Shown here one piece after another: positions 1 to 11,117 of a DNA stretch of 64,000 nt. Every line of letters starts with the position of its first letter. The first letter of the stretch is position 1. Below the pieces are notes generated by a model. It was given only the letters and a program-made list of their open reading frames with translations, did not search any database and was not told the DNA's origin. Both the position numbers and the translations under genes were made by a program. The stretch is from Kingdonia uniflora (taxonomy: Eukaryota; Streptophyta; Magnoliopsida; Ranunculales; Circaeasteraceae), in assembly GCA_014058105.1 (NCBI GenBank), contig JACGCM010002205.1, positions 2,666,001 through 2,730,000 on the forward strand, read 5' to 3'.

Positions 1-2902
1 AATCAATTTCATGATTCCACAGCAGGTTACGAACTCCTATCTATGATGGACGCTGCTTCTGGATACAATTAGATTCTACTCTTAGAAGAAGATCAAGAAA
101 AGACCACTTTCATCACTGAAAGAGGACTTTATTACTACAAAGTTATGCCTTTCAGACTCAAAAATGCAGGCGCGACTTATCAACGCTTGATAACTACTAT
201 CTTCAAAACACACCTTAGGAAAATTGTGGAAGTCTACATTGATGATCTCTTGTACAAGAGCATAGAGTCAATCAACCACATCACAGATTTTAATACAATA
301 TCCAACATTATTCAATCTTATAGGATGCGACTCAATCCTGATAAGTGTCAATGCAGAGCACATTCAGGCAATTCCTCAGCCATCCCATCAGCAAAAAAGG
401 GATTGAGGGCAATCCAGATCGAATTCGAGCTCTCCTCAACATGCCATCTCTAAAGACGATGAAAAATGTACAAAAGCTTGTTGGCAAGATTGCCGCTGTC
501 AACCGATTCGTTTTGAAATCTGTAAATCGCTATCGTTGGCTTTTCCTACCAATCCGCGATTGTACCAAACGAGGAAAATTATAGCCCAATGCAGAGATCC
601 AATGGACATCAGAATACGAGGCAGTCTTTTAGGATCTCAAAACCTATTTGGGGAAGTCTCCCATAATGACCACCCCAGTAGATAATGAGGAACTTGTCAT
701 CTACCTGGCATTTATAGATACTTCTAACAGCTCGGTTCTCATTCGACTTGAAGAGAAGATCAAGCAGTTAGTCTACTTCATTAGCAAAACCCTCACTCCA
801 TCAGCAAAACCTTCACTCCATCAGAAACGAGGTATTCTAAAATTAAGAAACTCCTTCTAACTCTTGTTTACACTTCACATAAGCTTAAGCACTACTTCCA
901 AGCTCATTCAGTCAAAGCCATGATGAACTACCTACTCCAGGAAGTTTTGTCCAAGAAAGAAAAATTCAGAAGAGTACAACAATGGTCAGTCAGTTTGGGA
1001 GAACATGATATCAAGTTTGAACAATGACATTCAAAAAAGGGTCAGGCCATTGCCGATTTTCTCAAAAAATTTCTAGTAAAAGATCCTAAGTGGGAGGAGC
1101 ACGATCTTGACTTTGCCAAAGAAATTACAAAAGATCCATCCACCAAAGCATTTGATGAGCAAGCTGAATGAGCTATAAGGAATGGGTGGAGACTTCTTAC
1201 AGATGATTCAGCAGGACCCGCAGGGTCAGAAATTTGAATCGTATTGATTACCCCTTCTAATGACAGAATTGGAAAATCAATCCGCTTCAATTTTAAAGCC
1301 TCCAGCAATGTCACCGAATACGAAGCTCTTATTCATGGACTCAACCTTGCACTTGAGCTCGGCATCACCGAACTCTCACATCGTCCACCATTACTCTAAG
1401 CAATACAAGATAAATGGCAAAATGATCAAATATGCAACCCTCATTGGAGATAGGATGAGCCAGTTTTTGAAAGAAACTCTCGATTATCTTCCTCGAGGTA
1501 AAAACAGACATGTCGATTTCTTGACTTATCTATCCAGGGTCATGGGTACAGAAGCTAGATATCTCCAGATCGAAGTGATATCGACCCCCAACATTAATCG
1601 CATTTATGTATGCATGATCAATACTGGGGGCGATAAAGAGGAGGAAGACGATTGGCAAAGGCCCTTCCTTGCCAACCTTGACAGTGACAATAAATACAAA
1701 GGACCCCTTCCAGCATATCCAAAAGGGCACCGACAGCTGATCGAAAACTCAAAGTACTACACAAATCAAAATGGTTTTTTATATTGTCGTTTAGTCATGG
1801 GGCCTTACCTTAAGTGTTTCTCCAGAAATAAAGCAGATGAGATGCTCAGAGATTTACATGAAGGGAATTGTGGCTACCATGTCGCAGGTCGATCACTCGC
1901 TAACAGAGCCATTACACAAGGAGTATTCTGGTCAGGCATACGCAAGCAAACAAAAGAGTACTTATGCAAATATGATATATGTCAATGAGATGGACAAATG
2001 ATCCGCGCCCCTGCGCTCAAACTACACGCAAGCAAGGTATTTTAGCCATTAAAAAGATGGGCGCTCGATCTTGTCGGTGAATTTCCTAATTCACCAGGTA
2101 ACTGCCGATACCTACTCGTATCTACAAATTATTTTACAAAATGGGTATAAGCAGCTCAACTCTGTCAAACTAAAGAAGAAGAAGTCATCTCTTTTATCTG
2201 AGAATACATCATTACTCGGTATGGATGCCGCCACCTAATTCGTACCAATAATGGGCCACAGTTCATTGGATAAAATGTTGTAGCTTACCTCAAAAAATAT
2301 AACATCATCCACTCACCATCAAATCCCTATTACCCATAAGGCAATGGCCAAGCCAAAATTACCAACAAAACCATCGTAGATGGACTCAAGAAAAGGCTTC
2401 ACTCACAGAAAAAAGGAAACTGGGTACGAGAGCTTCCTCATGTCTTATGGGCATACTGTATAACTCCACGTCAATCAATTGGCTATACCCTATTCCTCCT
2501 CTCCTATGGCACCGAAGTCGTCATTCCAACATAATCTCATCATCCAGTCATAGATAATGAGCTAACTGTCAAAGAAAATGAGTTCGAATTGGCCTGCAAC
2601 ATCAATTGGATTGATGAGACTAGGGTATGCATTATTGCTAACCTTGGTTGATATCAACATATGCTGGCCAGTTTGTACAATAGACAAATCCGAAGCCGTA
2701 CTTTCCAAATTGATGATCTTGTCCTTAGAGAAATCCCTCAATACATAAAATAGGCACATACCGGGAAATTGGTAGAAAATTGGGAGGGTCCATTCCTAAT
2801 CACTGGTCTTACTGGTCTGGGATCATATTATCTCATGGCCGAGGAGAGAGTTCATATCACAAATCCTTGGAACACTAGGCGACTGAAACGGTACTATCGT
2901 TA
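1..2902 (+). pseudogene. pol remnant of element A (RT, RNase H, integrase)
   Basis: Reverse transcriptase, RNase H, a second RNase H-like segment and integrase follow one another in broken frames. The RT shows MMDAASGYNQ near base 45, RLKNAGATYQR near 165 and the catalytic YIDDLL near 235. The RNase H region covers about 600-1100 and the extra RNase H-like segment about 1280-1560. The integrase zinc-binding part (HEGNCGYH ... CKYDICQ) is at 1857-1987. The core starts with WALDLVGEF near 2065; its second catalytic Asp is now Asn (NNGPQF, near 2245) and the expected Glu is Lys (QAKITNKT, near 2350). The C-terminus ends in RRLKRYYR at about 2902. Many in-frame stops (for example at 70, 582, 1988) make it non-functional. 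Coding continues off the left edge. Confidence 0.9.
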
Positions 2903-3044
2903 AGTCCATCACTACTCCACTTCAAATTCTCACTTTTTCCATTCCAAAAGTGAGATTTTCATCTCCATAGATGTACATTTTATTCTATTTAATGAAAACT
3001 TCCAAGTTTTTTCCCACACAACTTTCCACTTACGTAGACAATAC

Positions 3045-3505
3045 ATAGATTAAAACAAAGGTAATACTAGCCTTCAATCGACCTCTATTCCAGTTATAGC
3101 AAAGGTAAAACTAACTTTTAAACTACACTTTATACATATTCTACGATTAAAACAAAGGTATACTAGTTTTCAATCAAAGAACTCTACCAGACATAAGATA
3201 AAGTAATGGTAAAACTAGCTTTCATCTCTCAATATGGCTACAACAATTATACCAGTTAAAGCAAAGACAAAACTAGCTTTGATCAAACTCTATACATACT
3301 CTGCAATTAAAATGAAGGTAATACTAGTTTTCAATTAAAAAACTCTACCAGACATATGATAAAGCAAAGGTAAAACTAGCTTTAATCGAAATCTATACAT
3401 ACTCTATGATTAAAACGAAGGTAATACTAATATTCAATCAAAGAACTCTGCCAGACATAAGATAAAGCAAAGCTAAAACTAGCTTTCATCTCTCAATATG
3501 TTTGC
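3045..3505 (+). repeat. ~51-bp tandem array downstream of pol in element A
   Basis: The core GCAAAGGTAAAACTAGCTTT recurs with variation at about 3056, 3098, 3152, 3200, 3259, 3308, 3360, 3412 and 3463, which is nine copies at roughly 50-bp spacing. Alternate copies resemble each other more (AAAACTAGCTTT versus TAATACTAGTTTTC), giving a dimer of about 103 bp. The array sits between the pol stop and the 3' ends of the antisense genes, the position where Tat elements commonly carry variable tandem repeats. Confidence 0.8.
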
Positions 3506-3639
3506 GACAGATACTTTTAGAGGTTACACATACAACCACTACAAAGGAACCTTTTCTGCTAATGGGAGGTCAGCTATGCTTTCCCATGTAACAAAAGGAC
3601 AATTAGCCATAAATTCTCAAGCTTGAACAGCCACAGTGA

Positions 3640-5485
3640 TCCAGCCTTACTCTACCAATTCAGCAGGCTGAGAACCTAACTTCGTTTCCATAGAGTACAA
3701 ACAGTTTCCTTGATCTACATCATTTCTGCAAATACATCCTCTATCCGACAAACAGTCGTACAAGGTATCTTTCTCTAAATCAAGCCTTTTCACCTCCTGA
3801 ACAAAATAGGCGATCACTGCCATTAATATTTTTGGGCACAATGCCTCGGCTTTGACCGCCTTAGAAAAATTTTCTCTCACCGTTTGAAGGCGCTCTTTAA
3901 GCCTATTGTTTCGTGCTTCATGCCCTTCAATTCGACTTTTTGCACGAAACATAAGATTGATATGCTTCCTCACCATCTCATTTTCTTAATCTGACTCAGC
4001 CTGGTTCATCGTCCTCAATTCAGCTACCTGGGTACAAAATTCCTCAAGCCCCCTGTCTTTACCTGTACTTACCCCAGTATGAGATTTCTTTAACAATTCA
4101 TCTTTTGTCTTTATCAAAATATCTTTACCTCTGATCACCCGCTCAAACTCATGTTCCCTGAAATGAGCAGTATCCAGCTTACTTTGGTACTCCCTTAACC
4201 GCTCATTTCCTTTATGTACGTGCCTTTGAGTTCAAGCTACATTTCCCCTCCAGCTCTTTGATTCGAGCTGATAGGCTAACCACATCCCCTTGAACAATAA
4301 AAACCCTGGCATCACCTTTATTCTTCCTCGAGTGCTCTTCAGCCTCAATATTTTTGGCGCGCGAGTTGACCTGAGCCAAATCGGTCTTTAATTGTGCCAC
4401 CACCCTCTCATTCAACTCATTACATTTTCTTTACACCAATCAGAACTCTATATCTTTAATAGGTAAAACTGCAGTCAACTGCTCAGCCATAATTTTAGAG
4501 TTAGATAGGTCATCTTGAGCTTTCTTCAGCTCGCTATCTTTGTCAGTCATTTTATTCATCAATCGCTCCAGTTCGTTCCTAGTATTCACTAAATCAGCTC
4601 GAGTCTGCTTCTATTCGTTCATTTTGTTAATCATTTGGTCCTTCAGACTGTCCACAAAATGGCATAACTCTTTCTTTAACGATTATAACGCCTAGATACG
4701 GTATTGAGCCATGTCAGCCTTCTTACTCTTTACCATCAGTGCATTATTTTAGCTTTTGAGATTTGTTATCTTTTCTTTTATCTCAGCGAGCTCTTTTTGC
4801 CCTTTACTAATTTCAGCATCCTTCTCCTCTATCTTTCAAGTGAGGTCATCAATGGTTTATGTCGCCTCGATGACCTTAAAATCTACCTTTACGCTTTGAT
4901 CCTTCCTATCTTCATATGCCTATCTCATTCTATTAAACTCCACCGCAAACTCTTGGTTACAGTGGCGTGTTTCTTCTTCACTCAAACGAACTGACTCTAA
5001 TTCAACCTGCACATCACAGATACAATAAATCAAGTTTGATTCAAACATTCACTAAATACATACATCTTATTTCTAGCGAAATTTCTATTTTTTGACATCT
5101 TCTGTGTGAAACTGCTTCTAAACTTAAGGTCAAAGTATGATCCCAATTCGATAAACAATTACATATACTTCCAATTCCCAAGGTACACATTCTCTAGATT
5201 CTAACTTTTTAAACACTTTGATACTATTTATACACAATTGAATACCATTGCCCTTAAACTGTTAGCATGTTTTTGGTCTGTCTCTACGCTCTAATTTTTA
5301 CATTGTGGCTCTAGAGTAATGAAGCATACAAGTCAAATATTTCTTACTCTTTTCAAACCTCTAACATCACTTGCAAAGTTAACAGGGACGTTGAGGCATC
5401 TTTCTCCTTAACAAACTCATTCTCTAAATCTTTTATTCTGAGGCGCATATCCTTACATTCCTACAAATAAGGTTTACAAACATAA
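3640..5485 (-). pseudogene. Antisense coiled-coil remnant, downstream part of A's long antisense gene
   Basis: Read on the minus strand, this stretch gives long heptad-rich, charged peptide runs broken by stops. Examples are KDLENEFVKEKDAS near 5430, LRLSEEETRHCNQEF near 4985, EKDAEISKGQKELAEIKEKI near 4820, RNELERLMNKMTDKDSELKK near 4570 and SLSARIKELEGKC near 4260. Open pieces survive at 4212-4415 and 3647-3976. The composition (Glu, Lys, Leu, few Pro) predicts a coiled coil. It lies downstream of the Transposase_28-like domain at 6654-7135, as the coiled coil of element B lies downstream of its own such domain. Whether it is the same reading unit or a separate gene cannot be told because splice sites are decayed. 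Confidence 0.6.
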
Positions 5486-5587
5486 CTTAACCTACATAAA
5501 TTTATCATACATTGATCCATACAGTTACAGTTCACAAACCCCTCATAATCACACAACAAAATATTCAACAATTCTACTCTATCTTCT

Positions 5588-6452
5588 CATTCACATTCAC
5601 TGGGTTGGCATCATCATCCCCTTCATTCTCTTGCACAGTCTGGGGAGAAACTCCATTCAACCCTCTCACAATGCCAGCTCTATCATCCTAAATCTCCTCT
5701 TCTTTAACATAGGTATCCTCCATAATGTCATTCACTTCAGTTTTGAAGTACCCAATTTTCATAAGGTGGCGCCCAAGTCTATCACGCTAAATTACCACCT
5801 CTTCCAGATTCTTTCCCGCTTCTGCTGTCAGCTCGCTTATCTCCACCTCTTACGCAACCTTCACAGAATCCAATCGTTCTCCCTCCCTGGCCAAATCATT
5901 TTTCAAATGAGCTACCTTCTTCTCGAGTTTGGCCTTCCCCTTCTCGAGCAGGGCTTTCACCTCCTCCATCCCAAGGCAGATCCCTTTCATGAAATGCTCA
6001 GCCTACAAAAATAACACAATCATCGACCACATTTTTTAGCTCGAACTACAAAACAGAGTTCATAAGATATTCAAATCAACAAACTTACCATTTTTCTCAT
6101 CTCTTCCTCACTATTGCGAACTCCAAGCCTCGCCCTTTCCTCCACAGCTTTCAGCTCATCTTCCATACAAGGTTGATTCTCTACGACCTTTACCCCAATC
6201 AGTTCAAAAGAAGGACCTACCCTTCTCTTCTTCACCTTTGTCTCGACCTCACCACTCCCCATGGTACTAGAGGTCGAGCCACGCTTCAACATCCACATCT
6301 TTGGAAACGCCCGAGCTAACTTGCTTGATGAAGTAGACTCCGGCACATCTAGAAAATCCTCTCCAAAGGCTTTTGGTAAAACCACACGTCTCTCTCCATC
6401 AGCTCCCCTCTTCTTGTGGCCACTAACACCCGTCATTAGCCTCGTTTCTTAA
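5588..6452 (-). pseudogene. Middle/C-terminal part of A's long antisense gene
   Basis: An open segment at 6071-6436 has a basic, Ser-rich stretch and ends in a charged helix (ERARLGVRNSEEEMRK). After a gap that looks like an intron (6010-6070), minus-strand coding resumes with the coiled coil LLEKGKAKLEKKVAHLKND (about 5935-5880). It ends in an acidic tail NEGDDDANPVNVNEKIE followed by a stop near 5588. The tail resembles the C-terminal part of the matching gene in element B (54790-55110), which is likewise acidic after a coiled coil. Internal stops interrupt it. The function is unknown; the protein type is seen only in retrotransposons. Confidence 0.6.
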
Positions 6453-6653
6453 GACTTTTGAACTTTCTCGGACCTGTTGTTAGCTCATTTCTTTCTACTA
6501 ATGCCAAGTTCTTTCAGCACAGCCTTGAGCTCGACCCCTTCATGAGCAACAGTATCTAATAGGGACTTCTTAAACTTCATCTTTGACGAAGGACCTGTCA
6601 AAAAACGACACATTATTAATAACAGAGCAACTTTCAATTTCAACATTTCAATA

Positions 6654-7135
6654 TTATACGTTATTATACTTACTTTGCTTCACAGTTCTACACAAAAGTT
6701 TTATGGGTTCTTCATCATCTTTCTGAAGGCAATCACCCTTCACCCATATCACATTATCATTCCACATTCGACCTGCTGAATTCTGATCAAAGAAAAGATG
6801 TCGAGTCGAACTCACAAAATAATATGCCTCTCCACTTGCAGAATAATTTTTTATGCCATAAAATTGTAAGACGTCTTCAGTAGATATCCTCCTCTCAACC
6901 TCATCTTCCTCCCACAACTTATTCAAAAACTCACAGACACTTGTTACCTCCCACATGTTCCCGTTCAACTGAATAGGACATACCCCAATGATAATCATAA
7001 TCCCTTTCGCAAGATTGGTAAGGGGCAGACTCAACCCATACTCCAATTGAGACAGGTAACACAGAAAACCCTCTTCCAGGTCACCCTGGACATTTCCATC
7101 ATAATACTCCAAGGAGATCGATTCTTCTAACCCCT
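6654..7135 (-). pseudogene. Transposase_28-like ('putative gypsy type transposon') domain, antisense in A
   Basis: The minus-strand reading gives LEYGLSLPLTNLAKGI, then QLNGNMWEVTSVCEFLNKLW, a middle with FYGIKNYSASGEAYYFVSS, then WNDNVIWVKGDC. This is the pattern of the plant family catalogued as Transposase_28 (a helical (Y/F)..GL.LPL....(I/L) start, (Q/H)L.(P/G)N.W in the centre, W...(F/V)(F/W)V at the end). The same blocks occur in the + strand gene of element B at 53290-53781. Residues 1-152 are uninterrupted from 7112 down to 6654 and the exon ends near the sequence TVKQ|SK. It runs antisense to pol, as is known for Tat-lineage extra ORFs. The biochemical role is unknown. Confidence 0.75.
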
Positions 7136-7530
7136 ATAAAATTTTACCTTCTCTAAATGAGCCAACAAAAAAAATATTCCTCCCCAGATCCTACCATACA
7201 GCTCCTAAACTGCCTACCGGCATGTTCTACAAAATTGCCCCATCTTCCCCCTACAAAAGCTTTGACTTTATAAAACTTTCTAAAAACATCAGAGTTTGGA
7301 GAATATGATACCAATTTTCCAGGGATTCTATCATTATCTTTTACATATACATCACACAGATACGTATATCATTCGTATATCTTTTTACAAATATATCATT
7401 CGTATCTCTTTTTTACAAATATATCAAACAGATTTTATAGGTTGTTATAAATAGTAATTTTTAGATTTTAATACCACAAAAAATAATAAACTTTCAAAAG
7501 AAACACATTCGCAGTACCACAAATCGTCTA

Positions 7531-7965
7531 CTAACCTTCAATATCAAAATATGAATCTGACGCAACGCCAAATCCTTCCCTGATAACACTGCTATATAAC
7601 AACCTTTGTGATTCAGTCTTTGTAACTCTCTCTCGTTTTGATTGTTGATCACTCTCGATTATTTTTTTACAAAATTTTCTACTATTATTTCTCTTTCTTC
7701 TCTCACAATTCTTCAATTTTTCTGAAGTTGGTAAACATTTGAATAAAGAAGATGAAACATTATTTATATTATCTCTCTTTAACTTCTGATAGTAACTGGG
7801 CCTCGCACGAGCCGCCCTCAGTTTTGGAACTGAGCCGTCCCTTCCACAACTAATGTCAGACATCTTGTACCTTTTCAATGAAAATACATTCCCATCATTG
7901 CCCCCTGCCCTATATTTTAATATATTTTCATCTTTCTTACCCAAATCTCTCTGTGGCCTCCCCAC
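7531..7965 (-). CDS. N-terminal exon of A's long antisense gene (basic, uncharacterised)
   Basis: An uninterrupted minus-strand frame of 144 codons begins with MGRPQRDLGKKD. It is very basic (clusters ERRKRNNSRKF and SDQQSKRERVTK) and could carry a nuclear signal. It ends at the sequence FDIEG, where an intron plausibly joins it to the domain exon at 7135. A minus-strand TATA box at 8066-8077 lies about 100 bases upstream of the ATG, which supports this start. The frame is open, but the downstream exons are broken, so it is probably a relic. I do not recognise the N-terminal part. Confidence 0.5.
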   Translation of the reverse strand: MGRPQRDLGKKDENILKYRAGGNDGNVFSLKRYKMSDISCGRDGSVPKLRAARARPSYYQKLKRDNINNVSSSLFKCLPTSEKLKNCERRKRNNSRKFCKKIIESDQQSKRERVTKTESQRLLYSSVIREGFGVASDSYFDIEG

Positions 7966-8065
7966 ACTTATGATGACTCAACACTTACACGTAATCAAAC
8001 TTTCCCTACAATTACACCATAAACAAAACCAAAAGTTGCCTATTTTTTCTATTTTTGCTTCTTCT

Positions 8066-8077
8066 ACTTATAAAAGT
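8066..8077 (-). promoter_or_regulatory. TATA box for A's long antisense gene
   Basis: The minus strand reads CTTTTATAAGTAG about 100 bases upstream of the ATG at 7965. The spacing matches the three antisense TATA boxes of element B (80-82 bases before the two short genes). Confidence 0.5.
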
Positions 8078-8279
8078 GTTGACGTCATTTCCACAGCTCT
8101 AAACATTTCAAAAAAAATTCAAATTCATTTTTCACAACAGTCACAGACAATATTTGCAACAAAAGAGGACAGATTCAAACTTTATTCTGATTATATTTCT
8201 TTGACAGTTATTTAAACTCATACAATTCACTCCCTTATATATAATTATACCTTAAACATCCAAAACATCTTGGGGTGCC

Positions 8280-8585
8280 ACACCTGATCAGCTCGCCTCA
8301 AGCAATCCTCACATCTTCCAACTCTATCTCTTCTTCAGCAATTAATCTCACATCTTATTTTCAAGCTGAAGGCTCTATAATTACTTCCTAGAATAGATCC
8401 TCGTAGAACCGACGTCCTAACGCAAGTTCCCTGCCCATCCAATCTAAACCTTCAAACTGATACTCGGTCACTGGCAAGCCACAATCCATTCCCGCACTTC
8501 AACTATCTTTATCGCCAACCGTCCCTCAGCGGCATAACAAATTCTCTCTGATCGAGTATACACCATTTCTATTTCTTCTACCTGT
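8280..8585 (-). pseudogene. Second short antisense gene remnant in A
   Basis: On the minus strand a frame starts MVYTRSERICYAAEGRLAIK and runs into VEVREW before a stop. After a one-base frame change it continues LPVTEYQFEGLDWMGRELAL and RRFYEDLF, then an acidic tail (AEEEIELEDVRIA) with stops. Its size and its position between the long antisense gene and the one nearest the LTR match B2 in element B (51269-51586). Similarity to the other short antisense proteins is weak, so membership in that family is inference. Confidence 0.4.
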
Positions 8586-8589
8586 TTAA

Positions 8590-9358
8590 AGCTCATTTCC
8601 TCCTATTTATGTAATTTTCTAGATTACTTCAAATCCCCTACAATTTGTATTTATATTTTGAAAGCCCTAGTATCCTGAGTAAAATTATTTGAACTTATCT
8701 ATCCACATCAACCTCAGTGAATTTGGCCTACTCCATCTCGAACTTATTTTTACCAAATTCAATATTTCAGAGCGACCTTCATAAGATCAAATTTTTAATT
8801 CCTATATATTCTAAATCTTCTACAGTTATCTTTCCCAATAATTATAAGTTATTCAGTTCAAAAACAAATTCGTACACATCTTTTATATTACAAACACATA
8901 TTTACAACTCGATCGCTATAATATACTTTGTAGGTTCAATCTCATATATTACATTTCATCCTCTATTGGTAAATCTTCGAATTACTCATAGCTCGATTTC
9001 AATCACAAGAGTTATTCTATATATCAACACAGAGTTTGAATAACCAATTTCTATTAAGATCGAATATAAATTACAAGTACTTTACAGATAATAAGTCTTT
9101 CAAGTACTTCGAAACAACAAATCCTTCAATTCTCATGAATTCAGTGATGCTTCACTCCAAGAATCTTCTAAAGCAAAGCAGGTATTAGAAATTACCAGAC
9201 GTCCTTCTCCCTTCACACCATATTACTCTGACCAAAAATTAGGTTTGGAGGAAGTCTTGACATAAAAGCAGAAAGAGTCAGTGATTGAACCAACTAATTA
9301 AACAGAAGGTCTTCTTAGAGCCAAGAAACAATGATAGTACAGAAGTACACTTCCAATC
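8590..9358. other. Gene-free spacer between antisense remnants of A
   Basis: AT-rich sequence with chance open frames only. No splice-bounded coding, tandem array or RNA gene is visible. The + strand frame at 8717-9043 has a codon composition typical of random AT-rich DNA. Confidence 0.5.
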
Positions 9359-9769
9359 TCAGTCTCCTTTCTCCACTACCACCATTGCCTCCTCTATAAC
9401 CACCACCATCAGAGAGTTGGTGAAGATAAAGAAGGCCCGACCATAGAATCTAATTCTACACAAGATACCGGTGAAATTGCCCCGCAGTAATACCATCACC
9501 CACATCTGTCTCCTCACCTTGTCTTCTGCAAGGATACAGAGATACCTCCAACATTGTTCGCATGTTAAGATAGCGTAATAAAATCTCCACATACAGTAAA
9601 AATATTCTTCAGCTTCAGCCGCTTCTTCTTCCAACATACCCTGATACGTCAATGGAATGGGAGAAGGAATGGGCATCTCCAAGGATAGATCACTGAAATA
9701 TCTCAACTTAAACTTATGCATCTCAACAGAAACTCTCTCTTAGTAAACCATTCTCTGGGTCTTCACCAT
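9359..9769 (-). pseudogene. A1: short antisense gene next to the 3' LTR of A
   Basis: The minus-strand start is MVKTQRMVY at 9769, followed by one stop, then ERVSVEMHKFKLRYFS and DLSLEMPIPSPIP. Next come an acidic run (EEEAAEAEEYF), MWRFYY and WRYLCILAED, and finally a frameshifted Gly-rich tail. The same blocks are found in the + strand gene inside the MULE (25509-25921: KMQELRLRYFGTLSLELPTP, QMQRFYY, LRLLAED, Gly-rich tail). They appear more loosely in B1 and B2 of element B. The expected length is about 110-135 residues. The protein is soluble-looking with no signal peptide or membrane segment. A TATA box lies 70-80 bases upstream of the ATG. I do not recognise a named family. Confidence 0.65.
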
Positions 9770-9838
9770 CGTCAATCTAGACTTTCAGAGAATTTTATAA
9801 CAAATAACGTACTTTGCCAGAATCCTCGGTATAGGTAC

Positions 9839-9849
9839 TATTTATATAA
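9839..9849 (-). promoter_or_regulatory. TATA box for antisense gene A1
   Basis: The minus strand reads TTATATAAATAG 70-80 bases before the ATG at 9769. The matching + strand sequence TGTATAAATACT in element D (44152-44163) sits at the same place relative to its LTR, so this antisense promoter is conserved between the two copies. Confidence 0.6.
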
Positions 9850-10107
9850 CCCTAATATTTAATGTGTAGGTACGTTTTCCAAACGTCATCATTCAAAATA
9901 GAAGAAACACTCGAAACCTCAAGCATCGAGCACATCAATATTCCCATCATCATTTAATGCAAAAACATCCCCCCATAAAAATATACACATTTTCCATACA
10001 GTCAAATCCACATTAAAACATCCTTACTTTTCAACATCCCAAAACCATATACCCACATATTCTTTCTCAACCAAAGCCACCTGTAACTTCAGTTGCGAGG
10101 GGGAGAT

Positions 10108-10706
10108 TATAGGGACTTATCCCTCGATCTAACCCAATTCGATCTACCTCTATATTAGACTCACATATTTTTTACATGACATAAGCAGTTAGTATTGATA
10201 CCTACACCACGAACTGATGAAAAACGTGGGTCGAGCACAATAGAAAAGTATGAACAAGTCAAAGATACCTGTCTCTCACAAAATCAGCAATTATTCAGTT
10301 AACTGCCACTTACCACATTATTCAGAGAGTGTGCTTCAGCACGAAAATGAATTACAGGCAAGGTCTATATAAAGAAAAAGTTCCATAAGAGACAAGGACA
10401 AGAAAAATATATGAAAAATCACCAAAAAAAACCATATTTTCTAGATTCTCAAATGCCAAAATTCTTATTTACAAGATCGAGTATTTCTAGTTTGAGAGAT
10501 CGCTTATAATAAGATATCAACCTCAAACAATAAAAGTCAGTATTTCAAAAACCCTCAACCCAAGGTCGTGGTTTTTTACCTATTTAGAGGTTTTCCACGC
10601 TAAATCCCCTGTGTCATTTCTTACTTTACATTAGTTTTTGCCACATGAACATTGGTGTAAGAGCTAATTTTGGGCCATCTCGAGCTTACAGAATTAGGCC
10701 ATTTAA
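10108..10706 (+). repeat. 3' LTR of element A
   Basis: A purine-rich tract (GCGAGGGGGAGA, 10095-10106) precedes the LTR, as expected for plus-strand priming. The LTR starts TATAGGGACTTATCCC (the canonical TG decayed to TA) and ends near TTAGGCCATTTAA. The boundaries come from alignment to the LTR at 42636-43906, read on the minus strand, which starts TGTAGGGACCTATCCC and ends TTAGGCCCTTACA. A TATA box (TCTATATAAAG) lies at 10364-10374. Confidence 0.75.
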
Positions 10707-10886
10707 TTCGTTACTTCTCAGTTGGAACTAGCAAGGTACAATATCCCAACTAATTTAGTATCCAGCAGCGAACCAACAACTACATAGGTAATGTATTTTC
10801 TATGGTTCACTTGAGAATATCTTACATGTATTAAATTAGTGTATTTTGTTATGATTATTAACATTTAACCCTCTCTTCAGTAGGAA

Positions 10887-11117
10887 ATGATTGGCAACAA
10901 AGGACAAAAAGAAAATGATATGAAACCAGACCAGCAAAAAGGTAAAGTTATACACGAGAAAGTGAATGAATGCAAACAAAAAATTGTAAGCTCATATAAC
11001 AATGTAGAAGGGGCTAACACGGATTATATTGATATAGATGATGCAAAATGCAATAACCACTATAGCTCAAATGATGATGAAGAAAATGATGACTCTAGTA
11101 GTGATAATGGAGTATAA
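10887..11117 (+). CDS. Small acidic hypothetical ORF
   Basis: 76 codons starting at an ATG just after a CTTCAGTAG that could be a splice acceptor. The protein is hydrophilic (KGQKENDMKPDQQKGK) and ends in an acidic run of Asp, Glu and Ser. There is no recognisable domain and no neighbouring exon. It could be an exon fragment of a host gene or chance. Confidence 0.25.
   Translation: MIGNKGQKENDMKPDQQKGKVIHEKVNECKQKIVSSYNNVEGANTDYIDIDDAKCNNHYSSNDDEENDDSSSDNGV

Larger units (their letters stand above)
1..10706 (+). mobile_element. Element A: 3' part of a Tat-type Ty3/gypsy retrotransposon
   Basis: The order on + is pol (1-2902), a short tandem array (3045-3505), minus-strand gene remnants (3640-9769), a purine-rich tract and a 3' LTR (10108-10706). 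The 5' LTR, gag and protease lie beyond the left edge of the window. The integrase and RNase H sequence style, the antisense genes and the tandem array between pol and the 3' LTR match the Tat lineage as known from Grande, RIRE2-like and Ogre-like elements. The same architecture recurs in element B at 49425-62680. The LTR boundary was set by alignment to the related LTR at 42636-43906. The element is old: every reading frame is broken. Confidence 0.85.

Noticed and set aside
8717..9043. 108-codon + strand ORF in element A spacer
   Set aside because: AT-rich random-looking composition, no homology pattern, no splice or promoter context.
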